Source: Porphyridium purpureum
Lineage: Eukaryota > Rhodophyta > Bangiophyceae > Porphyridiales > Porphyridiaceae
Reading direction: 5' to 3'
DNA: 64,000 nt
NCBI GenBank assembly: GCA_008690995.1
Contig: VRMN01000004.1
Location: 1 to 64,000, forward strand
The number at the start of each line of letters is the position of its first letter. Position 1 is the first letter of the stretch. Shown here in pieces: positions 10,901 through 19,064 of the stretch. The notes under the pieces are model-generated. The model saw only the letters and a list, made by a program, of their open reading frames with translations, made no database searches and was not told where the DNA came from. A program made the position numbers and the translations under genes.

Positions 10901-12598
10901 ACCCCAGAAGTCTGAAATCATACGTTGCGAAAGCAGCGCAAGCCCGATGGCTCCTGACGAGCGAGTTGCTGACGCGATACTTTGCAGATGTTCATACTTA
11001 ATATGCATGTCGTTGACAGCGGAATAAAATAGTTCGTCCTCTATGCTGTTGTCGTGTCCTGAAGCATTGTGTTCTTCAAACGACTCAACACTTTCCAACA
11101 CTGGATCAATATCGGACGCTTGCATATCCTCATTACTGAAGAGAAGCGCGCGAATATTTCGAACAGGCGCTCGTTGCAATTTTTGATTCAATGTCTCCGA
11201 GCACTGTGCAATGAAATGACTTGTAGAGCCACAATTATGACATTTGGGCGGTTCTGGACACTGCATGGCAAGGTGCTCAGGAGAGCTGCAATTGCGGCAA
11301 AACGGCGCACTGGATTTCTTCGCGTGCGATCCAGCGGCAGAGGAGGAAGACACTTGATGACGTAAATCTCTGGTGAACAACTGATGTTGGGCGCGTGGCT
11401 GGGATGCAGGCAAAGACGGTCGTACAATCCGCGACTGTATATTGATGCATCCCACCAGATGAGCGTATAGGTCATCGGCAGTGTTGAAATACTTCAGCAG
11501 GACTGCAGATGCGAAACTTTCATCTCTTACTGCATTGCGCAGAGCCCGGAGGAGGCGGCGTTCGCCATGATATTCCGTCGGTAAGCAGCCTTGCGCGTAC
11601 TTCAGAGTATCATGGTACAGTACATGTAAAATCCCTTTGTTGCCGCTATTACGCATGCGATTCGCAATGTGGCGGAACTTCACCCCGTCAAATAAATCAA
11701 CCATCTGTTCATGAAATTCCCCGGTAAAAACTTTGGAATCAAGTAATTCGAAAGCATCGTTCAGGCTCTTATTGTACTGGACTTTGTCGGTATAAAACAT
11801 CTTGATCGTTCCGCCCAGCATCATGCCGAGGATCGGAGCACGGTGGTGTTCGGTGACTTCAGCTCGCGCAAACGTAAGAAGGGCTTCTTGTTTCCACCGG
11901 TAGTATGATATCTTATCCTTGTATTCGTCCATGTAAAAAATGTCCTCCGATCTAATCATTTTCGAAACTGTGGATGAGTTTCTCGCAAGACCATATTCGT
12001 TGCCGGGCACAGAAACGATTGGTGGCACCACGGGCTGAGAACTATGACCTACGGTACTTGCTTGCAATCGGCCAGAGTCTTGCTGCCAAGTATCCGTCAC
12101 AGGTGCGGCTCCCCGTTGCGGAGTACGTCCGTTCGCATCTAGCACCGTCGCAGAAGATCGGGAATCATTACTGTCTTCATAAATCCGGCGAAAACGATCA
12201 ATCGTGGGTACACCGGGGTCAGATAGACGAAAACCTGGTACTTGTGCTGCTGTCAGAAATGAAGCAAACTGTTCGCGTGCAAAGAGGCCACAATCCAGGA
12301 TACTGGAACGAGGAAGACGGCGAGTCATCTGCACCATCAAGGCCACACCGCTGTAGGTTCGGAACATGACGACGAAGTCCCGTAAGTCCTCAATCGCCAG
12401 CCTCTTTTCGGTAGAAAAACTACCAAGATCCATGCTAATTAGAAGAGAGGGATCGAACTGGTCGCTGGACTCCGTGGAGCCTTCGTCGCGACTGATTTGC
12501 GTCATATGTCCCGCATCGATCCCTTCTCCAGCGGGAGACACTTCTCTCTCACGTTCGCCACTCGCACCCGCCGCGACGTTAGCACCCCGACGAGTCAT
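7961..12598 (-). CDS. copia-1 Gag-Pol polyprotein
   Basis: This is a single frame of 1545 codons. The N-terminal part is Gag-like and ends in two CCHC zinc knuckles (CRNCSSPEHLAMQC and CHNCGSTSHFIAQC, near 11180-11310). Next come an aspartic protease with VDTGASSNF (near 10885), an integrase with an HHCC zinc domain (H-x-H and CHICQRF, near 10350-10540) and a central core, then a copia-type reverse transcriptase (about 8700-9330, with PLYGLSESGMYWW) and RNase H (about 8070-8460). Protease-integrase-RT-RNase H is the Ty1/copia order. The ATG at 12598 sits just inside the LTR and gives the longest frame. Confidence 0.92.
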   Translation of the reverse strand: MTRRGANVAAGASGEREREVSPAGEGIDAGHMTQISRDEGSTESSDQFDPSLLISMDLGSFSTEKRLAIEDLRDFVVMFRTYSGVALMVQMTRRLPRSSILDCGLFAREQFASFLTAAQVPGFRLSDPGVPTIDRFRRIYEDSNDSRSSATVLDANGRTPQRGAAPVTDTWQQDSGRLQASTVGHSSQPVVPPIVSVPGNEYGLARNSSTVSKMIRSEDIFYMDEYKDKISYYRWKQEALLTFARAEVTEHHRAPILGMMLGGTIKMFYTDKVQYNKSLNDAFELLDSKVFTGEFHEQMVDLFDGVKFRHIANRMRNSGNKGILHVLYHDTLKYAQGCLPTEYHGERRLLRALRNAVRDESFASAVLLKYFNTADDLYAHLVGCINIQSRIVRPSLPASQPRAQHQLFTRDLRHQVSSSSAAGSHAKKSSAPFCRNCSSPEHLAMQCPEPPKCHNCGSTSHFIAQCSETLNQKLQRAPVRNIRALLFSNEDMQASDIDPVLESVESFEEHNASGHDNSIEDELFYSAVNDMHIKYEHLQSIASATRSSGAIGLALLSQRMISDFWGVCVDTGASSNFCSLPQWQAFCALSNSPSSLRPVTMRSVGLDIGIFRIIGTGEFRLPVSSDVFLTVDVDVLDTSKAEDPQWPPLVLGLLTMDHHSCFPNNLTDALVFPTLQIEIPLIRKFGKLFIDPAIFARASPLLTYAELRKIHRKFNHASSERIQRIFDIADQPLSENEFSILARLSRQCHICQRFSKAPATFRLSANVEVNFNHTVQLDTFYLPHTQGERPMPVMHIVCEGTRFMSGQWLKHDSTSGALFEIFFLCWISAYNGAPHIVKVDAGSAYASREFQALANVHGIHVDVQPIEGHQSIGRVERAHGIVGIMYEKMILEDLDADADETLAHCFFVANSSCGLSGIPPCLMVFGSMPRMVISSIQDVPSQAARINALVLARRVYEEFIAKQYLNIALSRRHAALGSEMQDTGPPVPGDLVIIARERNRRRNYDGPYLCVAVDGHKVSVRMPPTGAVRIFHVARVRKYRIEPAAELLTQPISAREYRLNPDLQLRFKSSDEEELSWLYNQGAFIIAERVPTNAVIVPAKMVRVLKNYRTAHETTKSRLVALGHVDAQKRSLIVESPMLSQWALKVIVSTTVQFGWTIHTQDAKKAYLQATKSLQRPVYIVLRSVLCNLFCNAVNIPPRDILYLLVVKPLYGLSESGMYWWFSVQHALSTLSLVPTPMDPCFFIQASDGLVGVLSDNIIYAGTRSFLGSLQQKLAEFIMSPAETPPLEYNGVRLEQNLRMHQTEYLQTLRRSALEALTPEQFRGRIRWLGQTRPDLLPLSPSALDLADTAKRVGKYLAETERWYLPYDRLDADFRVHAYSDASFATDGTRSRLGFCIFLVDGVHRAHLLHARSYLSPRVVRSVLAAELYAASDCLDFCLALQPTLCSVHVRDVPITLFTDSQSIFDTVHKAKVFTEKRLMVDVVQLREAIATGELQDLAHLRASSNIADSLTKFDTRRLMWHQYFMTGKLDHDVHMATQRYSPEL

Positions 12599-12651
12599 CT
12601 TAAGTCAGACACCACACTTCTTCTAACACTGGAGAGATCCCGAGTGATCAC

Positions 12652-12872
12652 TGTCGTTCATCTCTATCCCCCGTCAGGCTATCCCACGGGGCGGAAGGTT
12701 TGTTCTTTTTCCATACACCCTTAACCTTTATTTTTGTTCTAGTGCTACTTTCCCGCCGCCGCTCGCCGCGTATTTATACGCTGGTCAAGAAATTGAGGGT
12801 TCGGGTAACCCTCAAAGTAACTTGGTACAGCTACACCTGTACTTAGTCAATTATTCACACGAATAATTGACA
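12652..12872 (-). repeat. copia-1 LTR (5' LTR in element orientation)
   Basis: A 221-bp repeat identical to 7116-7336. It should carry the element's promoter, and the open frame begins 54 bases inside it on the minus strand. Confidence 0.93.
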
Positions 12873-13599
12873 GGGGGATTGTCTTTCTGGAAAGTGTAAT
12901 TGAAGTCATACATTTCCAGGCCGAACGGAAGCAAGGCTTCCAGCAAGACTTGTTGATACTTCACGGCATTCAAGCCACCCTCGACGAAGACGGCCATTGT
13001 TAGGCCGCGCAGGGACATACCGGCCCACATGTGAACCTTGCCACCTCCAGAGTGCTGGCGCCTGGCGTACGAACTTGACTTGGCGCGACAGTCGACCCAT
13101 CGCTGCGAGGAGCCGAACGGGCCATCGCAGCTCCAAATCTTCTCGTCTGAAAAGACCACTTGATGCCAGAAAGCCATTGGTTTCGCAATGAATGCGGTGG
13201 CAAACGCCAATCGCTTCCTGATGTTGTCAGACGACAGCGAAGGTTTCCGCGAGACTCGCTTGTAGCGAAGAAAGCCTGCTGCTTGAAGCGTCCGACGCAC
13301 TGTCCTGGCCGAGCACTGCAAGTGCAGCTCGTGAACCACCTGTCCGGACGTCAGTGCATCAACAGATACGGCGCGAATGATGCGGCGTTCCGATTTGCAA
13401 CTCAAAAGCCGTTTCGGACCTGGCTTCTTGCGGACGATCCGGTGCCCCGTTGGCACAAGAAAATGACTGACAGTTGCATAGGATGGCCGCGAGCGATCTG
13501 GGCGCGTCATGAAGCCTTCGCAATTGCTCGTGCCGACAGCTCCTGGCCCGCAAGGGCGTCGATCTGCCCTTTTTCGTGTTCCGACAGTCACGGCGCCAT
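12873..13599 (-). pseudogene. Tc1-B transposase, N-terminal half
   Basis: From the minus-strand ATG at 13599 the frame reads MAP, a TGA, then LSEHEKGQIDALAGQELSAR, clearly homologous to the start of the Tc1-A transposase. The TGA at 13588-13590 stands where Tc1-A has an arginine codon, which fits a CGA to TGA change. A frameshift follows near 13500, and the remaining frame carries RPSYATVSHF, KKPGPKRLLSCKSERRIIR, the first catalytic box VVFSDEKIW and FQKDNPP up to the copia-1 junction. The first two acidic residues are present, and the E is in the fragment at 5380-5554. With a stop, a frameshift and two insertions this copy is dead. Confidence 0.88.
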
Positions 13600-13869
13600 C
13601 GTTCGGCCGTTGCGCGCTCAATTTCGATCTGGAGACTCTCCACTTGCGCACGACGAGATGGATCAGCGAGCGAAGATCCTTTGAGCACCTTCTGATGGTC
13701 TGGGAAAAACAAAAACGCGCGCGCCGCGCCTTGGTTCATCGTCATGCTCGATGTGGACAATGTTAAAAAAGAGTTAAAAATAAGCTTTCTATTAAAATGG
13801 GCTATTTTACTATAAGATCCATTTTTTTGGACCAAAATGCAGGTGTTGCAAACATCTTGGCCAGGACTG
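12873..13869 (-). mobile_element. Tc1-B, decayed Tc1/mariner element (N-terminal part and one end)
   Basis: This is the larger surviving part of an older Tc1 element. Its right terminus reads CAGTCCTGGCCAAGATG from 13869 inward, next to TA at 13870-13871, and shares 16 of the first 17 bases with the Tc1-A left end. The subterminal TTTTACTATAA near 13804 also occurs in Tc1-A near 7036, so the two are members of one broader family. The other terminus is not in the window. The transposase remnant on the minus strand is described separately. Confidence 0.88.
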
Positions 13870-13871
13870 TA

Positions 13872-15169
13872 CTTCTGCTCTGCAAGGTTAAATATTCCAT
13901 GCAGGTAGCTGCCTCTTGCAGCTGTCGCAGACGGCGTCGTGGGGCGTACAGCACAGCCTCACCTCGTGCGTAAATAGCGCGCCCACTTTCGGGGGTGCGC
14001 CGTGGGATGCGAAGGTTAGAAGTAGAGATTAGCGTGGAGAATAGATAAGACTAAAAGTTTGTTGTGCTAAAAAGTGGCAAGGGGCTGAGCTACCTCCTGC
14101 GAAGCCGACCGCGCGTACGCTGTGGGAATCCCATTGGCGGCCGCGTAGCAGCCTTCTCCGCGCTGTGTAGGTCTCTCCGGGGTTGCTCACACCCCGTGAA
14201 ACCGGTTAGAAAAAGCGACACTTTTCAACCCGTTCGCGCATTCTAAACTGTAAAAGGGCGGTGCCACCCTGCATTGTGGTGTGCCGTGCGGCGGGCGGCG
14301 TCACCGACACTTGACAAGTACTACGTCGGAAGAATTTGCACTTGTGTGCTTGATCTCGCGCTGGGTGTGCTCGCGGCAGGGTGTCATACTGCAAATATTT
14401 CCGATCAAGCCTCGTCGAGCCAAACAGGAGTGTTCTATGTGGAGCGCCGATTTCCACACAGCAGCCGCTTTGCGCCGTCTGCCGTGCACTGGCTGCATCG
14501 CCGAAGGGGGGCACACACACGTGAAAGAGCAGAAACATGACACATGGTGCCTCGCCTCGGCTCGCTGTGTAGAAATCCTTCGTCGGTGCTGATAACGGCG
14601 CGTCGAAATGACCACCCCGAGCATGCATTGATTTGTCATCCCGCGCACGCTGACACCACAATTCACTGCCACTCCGGCAGACGAGAGGAGCGAGAGCAGA
14701 CACCTTTGTGCGCTGGGACACGAGCTGGCGCAAGATTGCCGCGAGCGGCGGCGATGGCTAACGGCTTTGGTCTTTATTTTGGCTTTCTGAATTTGGGACT
14801 ATATTTTCGCTTAGCACAATGCGCCACGTTCTCAGCGCTGTGCTTTGAGCGAAGCAACGAGTATGAGGTTCTGGGGGTGTTTATCACTGTCATCGCCGCT
14901 TTGTTTCTCATCATTTCTTGTTTCGAACTATGAAACCAATCGTCCGACACGGGAGTTCTTCGTGGGGTCCCCCATATAATGAGACCCGCGTTGCACGTGT
15001 TGCACACACCATGCACCGACCGCGACGTGAGGACGTTGAACCTTTCGTGAGTGAACAAGTCGGCAGGTGCATGGCGTGGCTAGAGGAGAAAGCGGTTGAA
15101 AGATCGTCGTTCGATAGTCACTTGGCCACCGTAAAACGATAAAGCGTGTGAGCAGTCCGTTGCGCGGCC
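13872..15169. other. Intergenic, no convincing gene
   Basis: These 1.3 kb separate the transposon block from the DUF2254 gene. All long frames are short, unrelated to known domains and start in odd places. The best candidate is a 59-codon frame at 14754-14933 (+) with one hydrophobic segment near its end (VLGVFITVIAALFLIISCF). It has no recognisable family, and I would not call it a gene without transcript support. No RNA gene was seen. Confidence 0.5.
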
Positions 15170-17137
15170 ATGATGGACAATGTATACACGGGTGACAGAC
15201 AGCAATGCCAAGTACCGCATTGCGGAGATCGGAGTCCGACGGAGCGTGAAACTATGTCGAATCGGCATGCTCACAGATCCCCGTCGCTTCGGACAGATAT
15301 CGATGATGATGATGATTACTTTGCCTCACTTCAAGCGAAGGTGCTGAAGAATGTTGCGACATTTCGGGCAGAAGACTACGGAGAAGCGCCTCCACCTTCG
15401 GCTGCGCAGGATAATTCATCGTCGTCATTTGGTATCCCGCAGCGCGGGCGGGGTAGAGGAGGTCCTCAACAGGATGCTGAAGGTGAGCCCGGCTTGACAT
15501 GGTCATTCCGAATGTCGCTGGCAATGCAGCGCCTATCCGTATTTCTATCGCTTCGAGCCTTTTATGTACTGCGCTGGTCCAGACGTTCAATGGCGGTCTT
15601 ACCAATCCTTGCTTTGGGCTTGAATTTTATCATTGGATATCTTTTTTGTCTGCTGGGGTCATCTGGTATCAAGGAAGGAGGCGACACATTGGTGTGGTAT
15701 TTCAACGGCACCGCTTCGGACGCCTTGGCCATTTTCATTTATGTCGGAGGATTTGCGCTGAGCTTGACCGCTATTTTGTTTTCGCTGTGCATCGTGGCCT
15801 TCCAGGTGGCAAGTGTGACATATTCATCGAGGATGCTCACGGGCTTGACAAACCGCCTCGCGACCAAAATTGTGCTCTGCATTTTCCTGGGAACGTTTGC
15901 ATTTTCGTTTGCGGGGATTTTAAGCACGGAGACGGCTGAGCACAATCCTTTCGTGCCGTCGGTTGCTGTCAATGTTCTGGTGCTGTACGTGATAGCCACG
16001 GTGCTCGGCTTGGTCTACTATCTCCACTACGTGGTGAGGAGTTTGCGTATTTCAAAGCTAATGGATGACGTCGCCTTCGAGACTGAGAGGGCCGTGGCTC
16101 GCTTCCATGCGCCGTTTGAAACGAAGGCAGATCGAAAAAGAAGGAAATGGCACTGGATGGGTCAACGTTCTAAAACGGACTCACCCAGCTCCCAAGATTC
16201 GTCGGTTACGCTTCCTGTTGTTCCCAAAGGGGCCTACAAGCTCCATGCGCGCCGGAACGGCCACCTGCTAGGTGTTTCTGAGACTGGCCTCGTTCGTATG
16301 GCGCAACAGTGGGCATTCGGGATTCGCATTCTTCCGCGACCTGGGACATACATCACAAAGGGCACGCACATCGCGTGGATTTGGTTCTATCGGGAGGAGT
16401 CGCACGTGCGAATTAGCCGCGCCTTGCTTTCCTCCTTGATTCTTTCGTGTGTTCAGTTCGGCAAAGACCGCTCCACTGAGGATGACGTCAAATTTGGACT
16501 TCAGCAGATCACGGATGTGGCCTTGAAAGCGCTGAGCCCTGCGGTGAACGACCCGAACACCGCCATCGAAGCCATTCATCGGCAGCAGAGACTTCTTTCT
16601 CAGATTGCGAGTTTGCGCTGCGAGCCGCGAGTCATTCGTTCCACGGATGCGTCGAAGCGAGTGCTACTTGCCATTCCACTCCCTACTTTCAAGACCCTTT
16701 TCAGCTCTGTGATTCTTCCGCTCATTAATTACGGAGTCGCAGACGTCCAGGTCTCTAGGAAATTGCAGTTTGTGCTGGGCAATATTGGTTACGTGATTCA
16801 CCGCCAGCTAGAGTTAGCGGTGACTGAAAGCAGTAGGGCTGAGCTGCTTTCTCGCGTTGCGCTTGTGGAAAATCACATGAAAGTTTTGCTGAAGATGGCT
16901 CGCAAAGTGCACGAGCATCATAATTACGATGCTATCGAGCACGCCGCTGAGAAATCCATTGCCAAATTGATGATGGGGAAAGAGGACGTTTCGGAGACGC
17001 AGGCTTCTACAAGTCTCATGGATTCATCAGAGTTAAACGTGTGGGAATCTGAGGTGGATCCCGCGTACTGCGACGCCGAGGATTATGCCCAGGCAGAAGG
17101 AAATGGCGATGGCGAGTCTTTTGTCGATGAAGTTTAG
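15170..17137 (+). CDS. DUF2254-family multipass membrane protein
   Basis: This 655-residue protein matches the layout of bacterial DUF2254 predicted membrane proteins. Hydrophobic segments lie at about residues 140-165, 185-215, 235-260 and 270-290. They are followed by a soluble region holding the family-typical FGLQQITDVALKALSPAVND motif (near residue 445) and, before it, a conserved GTYITKGTHIAWIW stretch. An acidic, low-complexity N-terminal extension of about 120 residues and a C-terminal acidic tail are extra to the bacterial form. Its biochemical function is unknown. I used the first of two adjacent ATGs; MSNRHAH at codon 29 is an alternative. The family is mainly bacterial, so transfer is possible but not shown here. 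Confidence 0.8.
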   Translation: MMDNVYTGDRQQCQVPHCGDRSPTERETMSNRHAHRSPSLRTDIDDDDDYFASLQAKVLKNVATFRAEDYGEAPPPSAAQDNSSSSFGIPQRGRGRGGPQQDAEGEPGLTWSFRMSLAMQRLSVFLSLRAFYVLRWSRRSMAVLPILALGLNFIIGYLFCLLGSSGIKEGGDTLVWYFNGTASDALAIFIYVGGFALSLTAILFSLCIVAFQVASVTYSSRMLTGLTNRLATKIVLCIFLGTFAFSFAGILSTETAEHNPFVPSVAVNVLVLYVIATVLGLVYYLHYVVRSLRISKLMDDVAFETERAVARFHAPFETKADRKRRKWHWMGQRSKTDSPSSQDSSVTLPVVPKGAYKLHARRNGHLLGVSETGLVRMAQQWAFGIRILPRPGTYITKGTHIAWIWFYREESHVRISRALLSSLILSCVQFGKDRSTEDDVKFGLQQITDVALKALSPAVNDPNTAIEAIHRQQRLLSQIASLRCEPRVIRSTDASKRVLLAIPLPTFKTLFSSVILPLINYGVADVQVSRKLQFVLGNIGYVIHRQLELAVTESSRAELLSRVALVENHMKVLLKMARKVHEHHNYDAIEHAAEKSIAKLMMGKEDVSETQASTSLMDSSELNVWESEVDPAYCDAEDYAQAEGNGDGESFVDEV

Positions 17138-19064
17138 AGGAGCACATCCGAGGTGCGCTTGTGTTGGTCGATTCACGCAGCATTGGATATTCTAGTGGCA
17201 GGTCGTGGATGCGTTTGATATTTGGAGCTCAAGCCGCGAGCTGAACCATTTGTTTACTTTCGGAGACGAGAGCCGCCGTCACGAGATTCTCAATAAACTA
17301 CGATGTCAGGAGCGATACACATTGGAAGCGCCTGAACACGTCTCAGATGAACGCAACAGTTTGCGAGCATTCATCGTGCAAACCATAGTGGCCGTTTCCA
17401 CAAAGTTCGGCGTACGCGCCCTGTTGAAACACACATTGTCGCGTTCAACCGCTGCACGTCAGCATTTGACCCCTCATCTCTGCATGGATACTTTTTGAGG
17501 AACCTCCCTGTCTCGTTCTTCTAGACTCAATAAATTGTCCGTCATTGTCCAGGGAATCTATTCTGTGCGCTCCTTCGGCTTGATTCCGGCGGCGTCCACA
17601 ACAGTTTCTAAGACTTTCTTGCGCGTCGGCACGACTAGTTCTTGACAGAGATGGAGAATTCGTTCGTGGTGAAATTGCCCTTGTCGGACCGAGCAATCTG
17701 TTCGTGGTGGCTTCCGAGTCACCGGACGTGCTCCCGGCCTCAAACCCTTGTAGAAAGGTGTACACATTGAACCACGGACCCTGTTTCGAGACAGAAAAGG
17801 CAACGACGCGCAAAATGAAACCAAGGCCACGTAACAAGATGCTTTGCGCCGTTGTGGGGCCCATCTTGTCGGATATCTACACATTCTACCTAGACACCAA
17901 CGTTTTCATTATCTGTCGCCGCATCTCGGTCTGCATTCCATGTTTCTTTCACGTCTCGTGTGCCTCGTGTCCTGCGGCTACGCGCTGAACGAGCCAAGTG
18001 CGCGCCCGCGATTCATTCAACCTGCTGGCGTCCTGCACGACCCTGCGCGCGGACGCAGCGCTGCGCTGCCCATCTTCTTCCCGCGCCTTCCATTTCCGCC
18101 CGTTCGCGTATTCGAAAATGTGATAATGTCCGATACAACACGTAGGAGCACGGCAACGTGCTCGTACTGACGTGAGGAGGCGAAGCGCTTGATGTTATCC
18201 CACAAGCGTAGCCACGCAGTGGACACCCACGCAATGGCTCCCGGTGCAGAAATCAAAGTTGCTCTTGGCAATACTTATAAACTTCTTTTATGCTATCCGC
18301 TCCTACCGTCCCTTCTCTAGTCGCTCGTCCAAGCCCGGCGAAAACAGGGGCTTAAATAAACGTATGCAGTCTACTGCGACTAGTGACATCGGTGCAAGTG
18401 AACACTACAGTTGCAACACAATTCATACGCGAGACGCAGCTCCGAGGTGCGGTGAGGGTTCGGCCGGAAGGCGATCGCACGCGAGAGGGAACATTAATTA
18501 AGGATTCGAGTCCGTTGCTTCTGTCGCACGCTCTGTTCTGAGCCTGTTTTCACATGCCGAGATGGCGAGGCGGAGGCGCCGACGCCGGATACTTTATTCT
18601 CAGAGACGCCATGCGGGAGTTAGACGGCTTGCCGAGCGGCAGGCCGCTCGCCGCAGACATTTGTGTTGATATTTTGGTATTGAGTGCGTGGGTCAAACCA
18701 CAAGGAAAGCGGCGGCCACTTGGCAGCTGTGTGTTTTCGCAGCAAGAGCAGAATCATACGTTTTTTTCTTGAGCCTGGAGGCCACAGAAAGCGAGCGTGT
18801 GGAGCCAACTATCTAGTATGGTGCCGGCACTGGCTTCAACGCCAAGGAATTTCACTAATTAAGAGCCATCCATACTCGCTTCATTCGGTCGTCGGGGTTG
18901 TCCGGGACTATCAATTCGTGAGCCGACGTGACCAGGCCCCTACAAGGCGCGATCTCTCGGCCGGCGCAAGCATCGCGGGCGACTAGTTTCGTCGACCGCT
19001 TCGAACGAAGCGCAAACGAGTCAGCCGTAGACTCTCATTGCGCCAGAGAAAGAGGCTGGGGTGA
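17138..19064. other. Long gene-poor stretch
   Basis: These 1.9 kb lie between the DUF2254 gene and the GTPase remnant. Frames at 17205-17498 (+, no ATG) and 17558-17884 (-) are the longest plausible ones. The latter ends in a protein-like stretch (HHERILHLCQELVVPTRKK) but matches nothing I recognise and could be a gene fragment. I see no RNA gene and no repeat longer than a few bases. Confidence 0.5.

Larger units (their letters stand above)
7116..12872 (-). mobile_element. copia-1, Ty1/copia LTR retrotransposon
   Basis: This is a 5.76-kb LTR retrotransposon in minus orientation, inserted in the Tc1-B transposase. The two 221-bp LTRs (7116-7336 and 12652-12872) begin TG and end CA and appear identical base for base, so the insertion is young. 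One long open frame lies between them. Domain order protease, integrase, reverse transcriptase, RNase H assigns it to Ty1/copia rather than Ty3. The flanks share GGGG (7112-7115 and 12873-12876). A four-base duplication is the reading that keeps the interrupted Tc1-B frame intact, whereas five bases would not. The element looks whole. Confidence 0.93.

Noticed and set aside
12630-12651. A 12-base match between sequence just inside copia-1 and the 5S rRNA gene (GATCACTCGGGA).
   Set aside because: About one such 12-base match to a 120-bp gene is expected by chance in 64 kb on both strands, and the orientation would not allow 5S RNA to prime the element.
14544-14933. Small membrane protein frame before the DUF2254 gene.
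   Set aside because: It has only one hydrophobic segment, no family, and a composition like the surrounding noncoding sequence.
17205-17498. A 97-codon frame after the DUF2254 gene.
   Set aside because: It has no ATG and no domain. It may be 3' UTR or chance.
18480-18530. GGATTCGAGTCC resembling a tRNA T-arm.
   Set aside because: No matching D-arm, anticodon arm or acceptor stem lies at the right distance.
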